Source of the DNA: Gerris lacustris
Lineage: Eukaryota; Arthropoda; Insecta; Hemiptera; Gerridae
DNA length: 64,000 nt
Assembly: GCA_951217055.1 (NCBI GenBank)
Contig: OX578281.1
Coordinates: 59,708,043-59,772,042 of the forward strand
Reading direction: 5' to 3'
Of the stretch, positions 13,885 through 26,397 are shown piece after piece. Under the pieces are notes generated by a model. That model was not told the DNA's origin and did no database searches. It saw only the letters and a program-made list of their open reading frames with translations. Both the position numbers and the translations under genes were made by a program. Every line of letters begins with the position of its first letter. Position 1 is the stretch's first letter.

Positions 13885-14807
13885 ATACATGTATTATTAT
13901 AAAGAAAATGAAATAAATTATTAAAATTATGTTAAATATTTTTATATAATGACAACTTTATAATTTATTAGTTGCAAGTAAAAATTTATTAAAAATGTTC
14001 CTCATTTGAAAAATAAATTACCTATCGTGTTTTCCGGAGGGGGAAAAATGATGTTATTTTTCAACAAAATATAGATGGAATAATGTCAAGATTTAAATAC
14101 GAACCAGTTAGTTGCGAGTGAGGACCTGGCAACATTCCAGAAAACAGAGGTTTTTTTTCTCGAAATATATACATGTAAATAAATTTTTGTTAGCGGAATA
14201 AAGATGTCATAAAAAAACAATGTTTTTGAGGTGAGGTAAACCTGGCGGTGGTCTGGGGAACTTAAGAGCTGTTTATTCAGTCCTACCAACATTATATTAC
14301 GAGATACAAGATAAGATTTGTTTTATACACGGCAGCCACCTGGCAACACTGGCTACATCTCACGCGGTTTACATCCTATAAAAATCACTACTGAATCCCA
14401 TTCCTTATTGTTATTGCTAAATACATTACAAATTTCCTAAACGGAGGCAAAGAAACACTGCTTTACCATCATAATAATAAATTTAGTTTTTTGTAAAAAT
14501 TCGAAATTAAGGACACGCTTTTATATCTGTATTTCTTATTTATTAATATTTTTTTTCAAATTATTATTTCTCCCGTTTTTTGGGCATCTTCAGGAGTGAA
14601 GTACTGCAGCCAGAAATTTCCTTTTTTGCGTTAAATGAGTTCCCAAAACTAAGGAAATTCTAGTATTTCTTTTTACGTTTTACTTGATTTTTCAATGTAA
14701 TTTCGTTGCTTGAATATGGTGCTTCAACCTTGTAGTTCTGCACCTAAAATAACTAAATAATTTAAAAAATATATATATAATTATATAAATAAAATGTAGA
14801 GCTTTTT
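13591..14807. other. Intergenic DNA with compound (TA)n(TG)n at 13801-13884
   Basis: (TA)n of about 62 bp passes directly into (TG)11-12. The rest is unassigned; the minus frame at 14086-14292 lacks recognisable features. Confidence 0.7.
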
Positions 14808-15131
14808 GTTGAGGGTCGTATTATCAAGGTTAATTTGGCTATCTGTCGTGTTATCGAGGTTAATGGGCGGGGTTTTCAATTCTAGACTTCATTCCTGTAT
14901 AGAGACGCGTTATAGAGGTTGACTTCTCAAAACGACTTGTTACAGAGGTTCTGAGTTCCGTTGTGAATTGGAAAAAAAAATCCGTGTTATAGAGGTTGTT
15001 TGGATAATAATAGTCGCGTTATAGAGGTTAATTTAACATTATGTGTCATGGCAATGTCAAGGGGATTTTAAAATTGCACTTGTAATTGAGGTTTTCGTGT
15101 TATTGAGGGTCGTGTAAGCTAGGTTCTACTG
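14808..15131 (-). mobile_element. Pogo-like MITE, copy truncated at one end
   Basis: This is the inverted relative of the complete element at 56068-56483. It holds many copies of CGTGTTATAGAGGTT and ends AGGTTCTACTG followed by TA. The opposite terminus is missing by about 60 bp. It has no ORF and would depend on a transposase supplied elsewhere. Confidence 0.8.
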
Positions 15132-16229
15132 TATTAGTAAATTTCGTTGTGTTGTTCATTCATAATTCCTCGACTAACTTTGTTAATGACATTATTACCA
15201 TTAACAATGTTAACTAAACTCATGGTGGACCGATTTCGAAGAAATTTAGCATATTAAAAATATTACCAAAATAGCTGATATTAAATGTAGACTTTTTTAC
15301 ATTTCTTCTGTTTTAAATTTTCCTACAAAAAAACTATATTTCTCTCTGTTTTACCAAGAAGTGTTAGTTTTACGTTAGTTGTTGTTTCCTTCTTTATATG
15401 ATTTTTTCCTTCTAAGTTAAGTAGAATTTTCTAAAATTAAGTAAATGAATAAGTAAACAGTGAAGCAAGTAAGTTAATAAGTTTGTTCAGCACGAGGACA
15501 GAGATAGGCCGGTGCTTATGTTAAGATTTCAAGTAAACAAGACGGAGTGGCGTCCAATAAGACGCGGGCTTTAATATTTGTTTCTAGCCGACAGATGTCG
15601 GCACTAGATCAAACCGAACGACTACTCCATAGTGTCATGGTGGTAAGAAAGAGTGGAGGAATGCTAACAAGTAGGAGGGAGTAAGTAAGTGTTGGAGGAG
15701 ACATTGCCTGTCTTACTTAGCGTGGATCAGGTTCCTTCTTACGGTTACGTAAGCAAACGCAACGCGGCCTCATATTTCACCTCCGAAACACCCTCACTAT
15801 TCACTTCGTACTTCATTATATAATTATTTACAACCTTACAAATTCTTCTCCCACATCACATTTAGACCGGCACCGGAAACATATCATTAAAACCTTTTAT
15901 TTTTTTCTTTATTTTTACGAATAAATACTGCGAACAGAAATTTCTGACACTTTACATCTCTTAAAATATGTTTTATTATTTAATAAAAAGTTTTTTAATG
16001 AAAGAATCGTTTATCTTCATTGAACATTCGAGTTAAACTGTGCATTGCTTGCGTCACAATCTAGCCATCTTTAGAGCAATCTATCTTCATTCGTCTTGTG
16101 ATGCTGGATAGACACCTATAGTGGAGGGCCCGGTCCGGCAATTGATGAACCCAGATCTGTGGTCACCCGTCTAAGTTGTGACTACGCCCAGCTGTTTAAC
16201 TTTATAGTCGACTCATGCTAGGACTGTTC
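15132..16229. other. Unassigned intergenic DNA
   Basis: No gene recognised. 15480-15800 and 16080-16220 are GC-richer than average but show no conserved coding motif in any frame I read. Confidence 0.55.
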
Positions 16230-16462
16230 TCCTATGTGAGCAATCGAGGCCCCTTTCTTCCTAGGACAGTGAACTATTCTAAGCGAGCAATTAAGGTCCC
16301 TTTCTTCCTAGGGCAGTGAACTATTCTAAGCGAGCAATTGAGGCCCCTTTCTTCCTAGGGCAGTGAACTATTCTAAGCGAGAAATTGAGGCCCCTTTCTT
16401 CCTAGGACAGTGAACTATTTTAAGCGAGCAATTGAGGCCCATATCTTTCTAAGACGGTTTAT
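16230..16462. repeat. 47-bp tandem repeat (about 5 units)
   Basis: Units contain GAGCAATTGAGGCCCCTTTC then CTAGGGCAGTGAACTATTCT, with a 47-bp period. The last unit is degenerate (ATATCTTTCTAAGACGG). Confidence 0.9.
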
Positions 16463-16720
16463 TTACTTCCTTCTGTATCCTCATCATGCCTGGCTGAATC
16501 TAAGCAAAATGGATGATTGCTCCGGTAATTTTTCTCTTGACCAATAGCAACATTGAACGAACGTTTCATCTAGAAGCAATGAACATATATATTGCAAATA
16601 TCAACATTGAACTAATGTAAGGAATGTCAATATTTATAGTCTAGGAATGTGTAAAAAGTCACTTTACCTCTTTGCTTCTACAGAATGATGTTGATCTCGA
16701 AATTGAGTCATTTAAAGCAG

Positions 16721-17025
16721 CATTGCACACGCTGTTATCCCCATTGCCGAGCACACGCTGTTATCCCCATTGCCATGCACACGCGGTTATATCCCCATGC
16801 ACACGCTGTTATCCCCATTGCCATGCACACGCTGTTATCACCATTGGCAAGCACACGCTGTTATCCCCATTGCCGAACACACGCTGTTATCCCCATTGCC
16901 ATGCACACGCTGTTATCACCATTGCCAAGCACTTGTTGTTATCCCCATTGCCATGCACTCGCTGTTATCCCAATTGCAATGCACACGCTGTTATCCCCAT
17001 TGCCAAGCACACGCTGCTATCCCTA
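16721..17025. repeat. 26-bp tandem repeat (about 12 units)
   Basis: The unit is GCACACGCTGTTATCCCCAT plus TGCCAT/GA/AA. One unit is shortened (16790-16800) and three carry ATCACC. Because 26 is not a multiple of 3, the array reads through all three frames and gives three overlapping repetitive open frames. The interval 16463-16720 before it is unassigned. Confidence 0.92.
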
Positions 17026-17844
17026 TATGTCTATGGAAATGTATCGATTTTATCATCACCTCATTTCAATCAGTAGTAAACTTATCAAGTTTACTCTTAC
17101 AACTTTTTCTAAAGAATGAATAAGTTCCATAAAATATCAAACTAAAAATAAAAAACCGCTAAGTTAAAGTAAAAAATATGGGAGGCTTCGGAGTAAGCTG
17201 TGGCTCGGGGCTAAGTCCAACTTCACAGTATGTTAGGTTCAAGTAAGGACTTAGTAAGTTGATAGCAGAGAAAGGAGTCGTGCACGAGCTCAACCTTTAA
17301 CTACGAAATAAGCATCAACTTAATCAACTTTAAAACCTCAGACTTAATACTTATCATATGGACTTAATACACGTACTACTTATAACTCTCACATTCGCAC
17401 GAAGTTGATAGCATGTGTGAACATCTGTTGTTGAATGTGATGCAAACCAGCCCTCTTGTAACATCTACTTACTTACATATTTCCATATTTTTATATTTTT
17501 ATTTTTTACATTGTGTTCAATTTTTGTCGCTTCCAACTTTTTAGGATTTCAGTTCACATTTCGTTGAGAAACAGCGTTTCTTGTCTAGACTTTCTTCTTT
17601 ACTCTTGAAACAATCTGTCTAAACTAGGCATCGCGTGGCTCTATCATTGAAGCGAGCGTATTGCAATAAAATACTGAATATTGCAATTTGTTAATCATGA
17701 TGAATGTCATAGTTGAAGATAAGTGGAAGAGGGTAGTGGAGTAGAGTGGGGGTACTCAGTATAAAGGTATACTTCATTACAAACCTTCACACAACACGAC
17801 TATAAGAATCTTAACCATAGCTTTTAAACAATTATTATAAATGT
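17026..17844. other. Unassigned intergenic DNA
   Basis: No gene, repeat or RNA recognised. 17160-17440 is slightly GC-richer. Confidence 0.6.
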
Positions 17845-18298
17845 ATCACTTCATTGCTCAAATACTACTGCTTGTATCAAGTTGAAATTTTACATACTTG
17901 TATCAATTGTACTTTAGACGATGTACATAAAGTTTTATTAAAATCGTTATACGATAGAACGTAAGATATCGGTAAAAAGGTTGTTTTTTCTATTTTAAAT
18001 GTTTAGGTCCGCTTTAATAGTTTTAGCGATCTTTATTAATTCATAGCAGTGTCGTTGTTGGTTTTACTAAAAAATGTTCGTCTCATCGAATAGATGATAA
18101 TAGAATTTTTTCCCGTCCTGAAATTCCAATTTTAAATTTGAAGCTTACGTTTACGCGAGCATTGCGCGCGAACTCTTGGACGGATCACGCTGTCCAACGA
18201 ACTTAGCCTGAGTATTAGTAAAAGGAAGATGTATACCAAATTTCAACTAAATCGGTCAACTTTTACTCAAGTTATCGTCGGACACGTAAACGTTACAC

Positions 18299-18337
<39 letters not shown>

Positions 18338-18370
18338 GCATATTTCGTTGAATGTAAGAAGCTCGCTTAC
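17845..18370 (+). repeat. RD element, uninterrupted copy, with (ACAG)n
   Basis: Homologous in reverse to the outer segments of 30780-32180. Landmarks are GTTGAAATTTTACATACTTG, AGATATCGGTAAAAAGG, ATTTTTTCCCGTCCTGAAAT and TACGTTTACGCGAGC. (ACAG)n occupies about 18298-18334. This copy gives the uninterrupted reference for the nested copy. Confidence 0.78.
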
Positions 18371-20094
18371 GCTCGCTTCAATTAAAATTCTTAAGGTTTA
18401 TTCAATCAAAAATAAATACAATACGTACATAGATACATGTTTTTTTTCCGGGGAAACCAATTATACGGTTAAATTCAAATTGAATTAGACTTCAAAAAAT
18501 ATTTTTTCAACTAGAATCACACAATCTAAAACACACTTCACACACAGTTCATCTCTTGTAAAAAAAATATCCTAGTTTTAGTTGTGGAAAATTAAATTAT
18601 CCATTCATGTGTAAAATTTTGTAAAATGATTTAAAAATATATTAATTAAATTAGATATAATGGTATTTTAATTCATTATGAATACGTAAATGGAAAATTT
18701 TTGTTTATGGTGTTTGGACCGATTTTTTATTTTAACAATGATTTTATTTAAATCTGTGAATGAAACAGAATTTGAGGATAGTGAGGATGAATAAAAGAAA
18801 TGACAAAACAAAGTTGTATATTTTCTGACGTTTCGTCGGAATTAATTTTTGCTTCTTCAAGCTATAAAACAAGAGTGGTAGTTATAACAAAAGTCAAGTG
18901 CAAGTTAAAATATATTTTTATTATTTACGAAAGATTTATTTATTGTAATTTTTTCACGTACTGTTTCTTCTTCTAATATATTTTGTTTGTGTGAATGCGT
19001 TTAAAGTTGTCACGTAAAATTGATTCATTGTCTGTAAATTTATTTATCGGTTGTTTCGACAGGTTTGTTTTTTATTTTATTTTATTTATTTGTCGAGTCT
19101 AAACATTTGTCAAGGGAATTTAAATTTATGTTTTAAAGATTTTTTTTATTAAGTGTTACTTTTAACAGCCTTCTGTATTTTAAACTTTTAAGAAAATAGA
19201 TGAACATCAAATATCGATATATTTAATTGTCTTTTGTATTTTTGTTATTTCTTCTGTTTATTGTTATTGGTTTTTTTGAACGTGGTTTGTTTGTTTTGAA
19301 CGTGCCGATCGTAAAGTTCTTTGTATTTCATGAATATAAAATTAAGATAGGAAGATATTTTAGCCTGTGTAACAACTACTTGATTCCTTACCTGACAATA
19401 TTAGCACACAATGACATTCTCTCTAATTTAAAAAGAAAAAAAAGAAACAAAGAAACAGTTGCTACGCTTCACTCCCTACTGAACCCCGACCGATTTCGAG
19501 TTACAACAATGCCGTCGATGTCTTATTATACAGTCGTCAAAAGATAATTATCTAAGTTGATAAAACGCCGTTTAATTCATTTCCAATCCTAGCTGCCATT
19601 TAAATGTCTTTTTTTTTAATTTAAACATTTCTTTTTTGACTCGTTAAATCTTAGTCTACAGAAGTTGAAAAGTACTCATTATAAGTTCTTATACAACAGC
19701 TTAATTAGTCATTTCTGACTACTTACCTTCGCACCCGTCAAATTATCATTGTTTTTGTTCGAACCTAACGTGTTTGATATGCAGCATTATGATAAAAATA
19801 TACGAAACAAAAAAATCAAATTACCAATTCAAATCTGAACTGTAAAACAATCAAAGGAACATTCGGAAACAATTGTTTTGCTTATTGCTTAGTCATTTAA
19901 AGAACCCCGTCTCTTAAAAAATAATTAATCATATTTTTATTGAGACAATTGAGAGAGATTCATAATTATTTTCTCAATCGACAGATTCCTTTTCTAGATT
20001 TAAAATTAATGATGTTGATTTTGTTTTGACCAATTTGATCGTTGTTAAAATTGATCGAAAATTGTATACTTCTATGGCACTGTCAATTATTTCT
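18371..20094. other. Unassigned AT-rich DNA
   Basis: No gene recognised. The plus frame 19227-19547 (106 codons) begins with a hydrophobic stretch but has no recognisable family signature and no supporting features. Confidence 0.6.
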
Positions 20095-21422
20095 GCTTTG
20101 GCTTCTGAGCTTACCAAAGGTCAAAGGTAACGGAAAGCTCTGTGATCGTTCTATAGAACGATCATTTTTAGGGTTTTGAGATCGCCCTAGATACCCTTAT
20201 GCTTTTGGTAGTTCGCCCGTCCGTCCGTCGCATCTTGGAGTACATCTCCCGACCTACTGAAGCTATAGACTTGAAATTTGGTATACAAGTTAAACTTTTT
20301 TGCCCCAAAACAGAAAAACTATTGCGGACTTAATCACTCCTCATTTCTGCGATCGGTAATCAATTGCGAATAGATCGCAATATTTTATACTTTTTTTTAA
20401 CTTTGAAGTTAGGTATCATTTCAAAGGTATTGAAATGTAGATTAAAAATATAGATCGCGTTTCCAAAATTAAAAAAAAAAAATTATATCTCCGATTTATA
20501 AAATTCCAAGACAGAAATCCGTTTCAGACATCAGGGAATATTTTTGGTGTCTGTCTGTCTGTTGGCTCAATTTTTACGAACTAACTTATCTTAAAAACAA
20601 CTTGTTCAATTTTAGCGAAATTTAGATGGAAAGTTTCAACCTTCTTCGCCCATTTGCTTCTCTTCCACATGCACACAAACATACATGTATTTACACTCAT
20701 ATACCTCTCTTCAAAAGTATATCTGATTTTTATGAAATTTAGATGGTTTGTCGGAAATAGCCCCAATTTAATTTCAATCGTCTGCGCTCTTTAAATTTCG
20801 CTAAATTAAGACTTTAATTCATGTAAAAAATCAAAAAGAATTTGACAGATTTAAAAAATCGGTCCGAGTCCGAGACAACTCAGACAAAATGTTTCATATA
20901 CGAATGAATTACTTAGCACATAGTGTTTTCCATTTATTAGTTTTTGTAGGTAACATTTAATTATTATCAAATGTATCATAAAAATACCTTCTCCTCGCCG
21001 GGGAATCGAACCCGGCCTCTCTCTCTGTCCACGTTTAAAGCTATATTTTCTTAAAAAATAGATTTATCCCGGGAAAACGGCTTATTTCGTTAGATCTGTT
21101 TTGATTTGATTTCACCTCGGGGTATGATTTTTCTGAACATGTATGCCAAATTTTGTCCAAATCGACCATTTTGTCACAAACTGCCTTTTTTTAAAAAAAA
21201 AAAACTACTGTTTTGGACTCAGGGGACCTCAAAAGTGTAAATCCATCAAAATCTAATTTTAGCGCCATCACAATACTTTCTCTTTACCTATATGAGAAAG
21301 TTACAACTTTAGAAAAATTAAATAAATTTGGCAATAATAGGTTGTTAAATCATATAATCATTAAAGTATATGAAATAAGATGCGAGGAAGCTATGTGCCA
21401 CAATAATTGGCAGTATTTTTGT
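20095..21422 (+). repeat. RA element interrupted by RB
   Basis: RA begins near GGCTTCTGAGCTTACCAAAG, has an unrelated segment at about 20180-20460, and resumes at 20480. It reads to GACAGATTTAAAAAA at about 20856 and continues at about 21313 with AAAATTAAATAAATTTGGCA. Its end GAGGAAGCTATGTGCCACAA lies before 21422. The intervening 20857-21312 is RB. Confidence 0.8.
20857..21312 (+). repeat. RB element nested in RA
   Basis: It runs from TCGGTCCGAGTCCGAGACAA to CTTTACCTATATGAGAAAGT. At 20998-21020 the minus strand holds a tRNA T-arm-like GGCCGGGTTCGATTCCCC with a perfect Pol III B-box core. The uninterrupted RA copy at 6010-6050 shows the junction sequence without RB. Confidence 0.8.
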
Positions 21423-22729
21423 ATAAGTATCATTTCTTGCTTCATAGTTGTGGATATCAGTTTACGAAAGTGTAAAAACGAGTTATAAAGGTTTAAATAC
21501 AACGAATCTTCATTCACAATTCATTGACCTCGTGGTTTTTTTTTAAATGCAAAATTCCAAATTAACATTCACGAGGAGGATTTCTTGTTCTGATCTCGAG
21601 TGTTTAAAACATCCTTCCTATATCCTTTTTTCTTTATTTTAATCATTGGGTGAGAGAATTTAAAATGCGTAAAAACCGAATCACAATATGGTAAAAAGGA
21701 AAAAAAATATCAGTGAAAGAATCGAGTGGCGTCAATAGTGAAACTGATATTTTTTAACAATCAAATCTTTGAAAAAAAAATCCGTGTTTAGGGGGGTGAA
21801 AAGATTCCATTGAGTTGTAAATATGCAAAAGAAAAAGGACAAAGTGATTTCAACAGATATATGGGCAGTTAGTTATATGGTCGGCAGTTATATGGACGGC
21901 ATGGTTCTGAGTAAGGTGAAGGTCACGCAGGACTCGTTTTGAGGTCGGAGTTTTTCAGGAACAACATCCTTCTCTAAGAGTTGCTCCCAACAATAAAGGA
22001 TATCTTCAGCTATGGGATATGAAAAACCACTCCTTCCATCTTTAAGACAATCAAAGAGGTCCTTCTTCTTCCGTCTTTTTTTTCTCTTTCTTTCATCTTA
22101 TTCCTTCTATTTCTGATCCTTACTGACGGTCAATCGCTTTAGGCTATAAAAAAAACCAAAAATACAATAAAGGATGTAGGAATGCCGCCCTACTGACTTG
22201 GCTCCCTTACCATGTTTTTACCGCAGGACATTCCGTCCTCCGTCCATCTGATTTCAAATCATAACCAGAACGTACCGGAACTTTCCTCCGCTGTACTTGT
22301 TCTAGAGTTCATCAAAGATAATTGGTACCCTTCCAAAATAACTACTTCTATAAAAGATGCTTACTGGAACGAAACTACAAAACGATCTCTATGAGAAATA
22401 CTACGACTTTATCTTGAATTCCATTTCCTTTTTTCTTTTTCTTTTATTTTTCCTCAAGGACGTCGTCCTTCGTATTATAACCGCTCTACCTTTGGTCAGC
22501 TGATTCTAAAAGATAATATCTATAAAATAACAAAACTTTTTTTTTTTACCTGGATGACAACAATTCTACAGTCTATACTAATGATTTATTTGTACGCTTC
22601 CGCTGTTGGAATTATTATAACCTATTTTTTCCTGTGATGTTTCGAAGAATGTGTATAGTTTTTTTACATTGCCTTTTTAGTGTTTTTTTTTTTTTTGAAA
22701 ACCCAAAACTACTACGAATGTACATGAAC
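21423..22729. other. Unassigned intergenic DNA
   Basis: No gene recognised. The short plus frame 22212-22394 contains no identifiable domain. Confidence 0.55.
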
Positions 22730-23345
22730 ATCCTTGTTGAGCATTCTTGTACACCAAATTGATGTTCAACAATATTGTGCACCATGATGTCTAAAATTCT
22801 TGTACATCATGATGTTCAAAATTCTTTTACATCATGATGTTCAACAATCTTGTGCACCATGATGTCTAAAGTTCTTGTACATCATGTTGTTCAACATTCT
22901 TGTACGTCATGATGTTGAACATTCTTGTGCATCATCATGTTTAACATTCTTGTATATCATGATGTTCAACATTCTTCAAAATTATGATGTTCAACATTCT
23001 TAAACATCATGATGTTCTAAATTCTTAAACATCATGATGTTCTTCATTCTTAAACATATTCTGTCGTGTAGACTTCCGCAACTAGATTTTCTGACGAAAC
23101 TAGTTATACATTGTTAACATTATTGATGTTCAGCATTGTGTAACATTATGATGCTCAACATTCTTGTACATCATGATGTTCTTCATTCTTAAACATATTC
23201 TGTCGTGTAGACTTCCGCAGCTAGACTTTCTGTTGAATCTAGTTATACCACACTATGTTCAACATTGTTTAACATTATGATGCTCAAAATTCTTTGTTCA
23301 TCATGATGTTCAACATTCATTGTTCATCATGATGTTCAAACATGT
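22730..23345. repeat. About 25-bp tandem repeat with higher-order structure
   Basis: Units of CATCATGATGTTCAACATTC plus TTGTA. The self-complementary CATCATGATG recurs throughout. A longer insert (AACATATTCTGTCGTGTAGA followed by CTTCCGC) occurs twice, at about 23050 and 23192, showing duplication of a block of about 142 bp. Confidence 0.88.
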
Positions 23346-25101
23346 TAAGTTGGCCCAGTCTTAAAAAAACGTTTTATGCACATAAGTATATAAAATTATA
23401 AATGTATAGTTATTTTTTTATAATTTCAAAATTTTTTCTGTTTTCACGTAAAAAAATTAATTAAGACGTCTGTTGAATAATACAAATTGAAGATTTATAA
23501 TTTTGATTTTTAACCACTTTTAAAGTTTTATTTTTTAAATGATAGTTTAAGGTAAAAGTAAGCCACATAAATCATATTAAGAATAAAATATATTTATAGA
23601 ATTACCACAACTCTACTGTTTTTGTTAATAAATTTCTCGTGTTATTCTACAATAACTTATAAAATGATATGTTATTTGATCCCCCCCCCCCTTCCATTTT
23701 AATTGTATAATTATCTTTAGTTACTTGTGCTGTGTTTTGTGTGTATATATATTTTAATTATTCATGTATATAGTTAGCTTGTGTGTATCTTATATATGAT
23801 TTTTTAAAGAAAAACCAAGTTAGTGTGCGTGAATTCTATATAAGGAAAACATTGATTAATGCTATATAGGGATTTTTATGTTATCTGAAGAAGGAAGATA
23901 TAAGGCAACACTGTATTATTTGTCTAAGCAAGTTGCACTGGTTTCTAAAGGCTCGGAGGCGTCTCTAAATCTCTCTGGACTTAGGTTGCAGCTCCCAAGT
24001 ATATAATTGCTTCGGCTCGTGGTATCAGGCTTAAACCTCATCTTGAGGTCTTTTTTTAAAAAAATAATAAAAAGATGGCTCTCAGAACTCCGTAGTTTCA
24101 CATCCTAAGGTCGGAGCGCTCGTAAAGAAAAAACAATTAACATTCTTCCAGAGTGGGACTCGAACCCCAACCCCTCGTATTTCTAATCTTACTTCACCCT
24201 CAAAACCTAATAATAGATAAATAAATTCACATTACTCACCTTGAATGCATTTTGTATTATTTTTTTCTCTCTCTTTGAACCAACGGAATTTATTTTCGCG
24301 AAAAATAAAAATATAAAAAAACAAATCGTGTCATTAAAATAACAGACCAAAAGAGAAAAAAAAGATTATACTTTATATTTGATTACTCATTTTTATTATT
24401 TATTCTTCTTGATATTTTTATTTGTTACTAGCTAGATACCTGCGCTTCGCTATGGAGTGTGTAATTTTTAATATGATGGGTTTATAAACTACCAGAAACA
24501 TTTATTAAATTATTTCACTAAGCAAGAATATCTAGAGTCTATCCCTCCCCCTTATTTTATTTCTATACGATAAAATAATTTGCAAATATCCTTAATTAAT
24601 AATTGTATTATTATGTTGGCCACGCCTTTAAATGAAATGCCTAAATAGTTTAGTTCCCAAAACCTTCATAAAAATGATTCAGGACTATAAACTTAGGATT
24701 TTATCAAGAATAAAATCCCCTGTGAATTACAGTTTGAAATCTTAAACATGAATGCGCCTCTAAATAAATTTTTAGGTACATAAAAAAAAACAATTATAAC
24801 TAACATAATATTTTGTCAAGTTTGAACTTAATCTCGAGAATATCTTAAATTTGCTTTTAAAAAATATAAATATGTATCCGGCCAGTCTAGGTTTTCGTAA
24901 GGTATAAAATTAAAAAGTATTGAAAACTTTTTTTGATTATGATCAATGTACAAATGAAACTAATTAATTTATTGACATCGTCACAAATTCATTGCCTAAA
25001 TTATGTTCAAGGGACTTATGATGAGAGTGGTTACCAAGTCAAAATGATATTTATATTGCTTATGAATCTCATCTTAAGTAACTTCCTTGAGAATGATTTG
25101 T
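23346..25101. other. AT-rich DNA with a T-arm-like remnant at 24140-24185
   Basis: No gene recognised. A run of 10 C lies at about 23681-23690. On the minus strand, 24148-24168 reads GGGGTTCGAGTCCC, a B-box-like motif from a tRNA-like repeat. TACTAGCTAGATACCTGCGC at about 24427 resembles the start of dispersed elements. Confidence 0.55.
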
Positions 25102-26397
25102 GCAATGTGTTGGAACCATCAAATGCAATGTGTTGGAACCATCAAATGCAATGTGTTGGAACCATCAAATGCAATGTGTTGGAACCATCAAATGCAATGT
25201 GTTGGAACCATCAAATGCAATGTGTTGGAAGCCATCAAATGCAATGTGTTGGAACCATCAAATGCAATGTGTTGGAACCATCAAATGCAATGTGTTGGAA
25301 GCCATCAAATGCAATGTGTTGGAACCATCAAATGCAATGTGTTGGAACCATCAAATGCAATGTGTTGGAACCATCAAATGCAATGTGTTGGAACCATCAA
25401 ATGCAATGTGTTGGAACCATCAAATGCAATGTGTTGGAACCATCAAATGCAATGTGTTGGAACCATCAAATGCAATGTGTTGGAACCATCAAATGCAATG
25501 TGTTGGAAGCCATCAAATGCAATGTGTTGGAACCATCAAATGCAATGTGTTGGAACCATCAAATGCAATGTGTTGGAACCATCAAATGCAATGTGTTGGA
25601 ACCATCAAATGCAATGTGTTGGAACCATCAAATGCAATGTGTTGGAACCATCAAATGCAATGTGTTGGAACCATCAAATGCAATGTGTTGGAACCATCAA
25701 ATGCAATGTGTTGGAACCATCAAATGCAATGTGTTGGAACCATCAAATGCAATGTGTTGGAACCATCAAATGCAATGTGTTGGAACCATCAAATGCAATG
25801 TGTTGGAACCATCAAATGCAATGTGTTGGAACCATCAAATGCAATGTGTTGGAACCATCAAATGTAATGTGTTGGAACCATCAAATGCAATGTGTTGGTA
25901 CTTGGAACCATCAAATGCAATGTGTTGGAACCATCAAATGCAATGTGTTGGAACCATCAAATGCAATGTGTTGGAACCATCAAATGCAATGTGTTGGAAC
26001 CATCAAATGCAATGTGTTGGAACCATCAAATGCAATGTGTTGGAACCATCAAATGTAATGTGTTGGAACCATCAAATGCAATGTGTTGGTACTTGGAACC
26101 ATCAAATGCAATGTGTTGGAACCATCAAATGCAATGTGTTGGAACCATCAAATGCAATGTGTTGGAACCATCAAATGCAATGTGTTGGAACCATCAAATG
26201 CAATGTGTTGGAACCATCAAATGCAATGTGTTGGAACCATCAAATGCAATGTGTTGGAACCATCAAATGCAATGTGTTGGAACCATCAAATGCAATGTGT
26301 TGGAAGCCATCAAATGCAATGTGTTGGAACCATCAAATGCAATGTGTTGGAACCATCAAATGCAATGTGTTGGAACCATCAAATGCAATGTGTTGGA
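25102..26397 (+). repeat. 23-bp minisatellite, about 55 copies
   Basis: The unit contains TGTTGGAACCATCAAATGCA plus ATG. 1,296 bp minus the insertions below divides into about 55.6 units, most of them identical. Variants: an extra G (GGAAGCC) at about 25231, 25301, 25509 and 26306; a 7-bp TACTTGG insertion at about 25899 and 26090; GTAATG for GCAATG just before each 7-bp insertion. The two variant pairs lie 191 bp apart (8 units plus 7), evidence of block duplication. The unit has no stop in any forward frame, so all three frames stay open, the longest 522 codons. It lies about 1.1 kb upstream of the odd-family exon, probably in its intron. Confidence 0.97.

Noticed and set aside
16672..17123. 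Three overlapping frames rich in CYPHCHAHAV as metal-binding proteins
   Set aside because: They are translations of a 26-bp tandem repeat that cycles through the frames; no independent coding evidence.
19227..19547. 106-codon plus frame with hydrophobic start as a membrane protein
   Set aside because: Composition follows T-rich local DNA and no conserved motif or splice context was seen.
25102..26397. CRISPR array
   Set aside because: Repeats are directly abutting with no unique spacers, in eukaryotic DNA. The same holds for the 46296 array.
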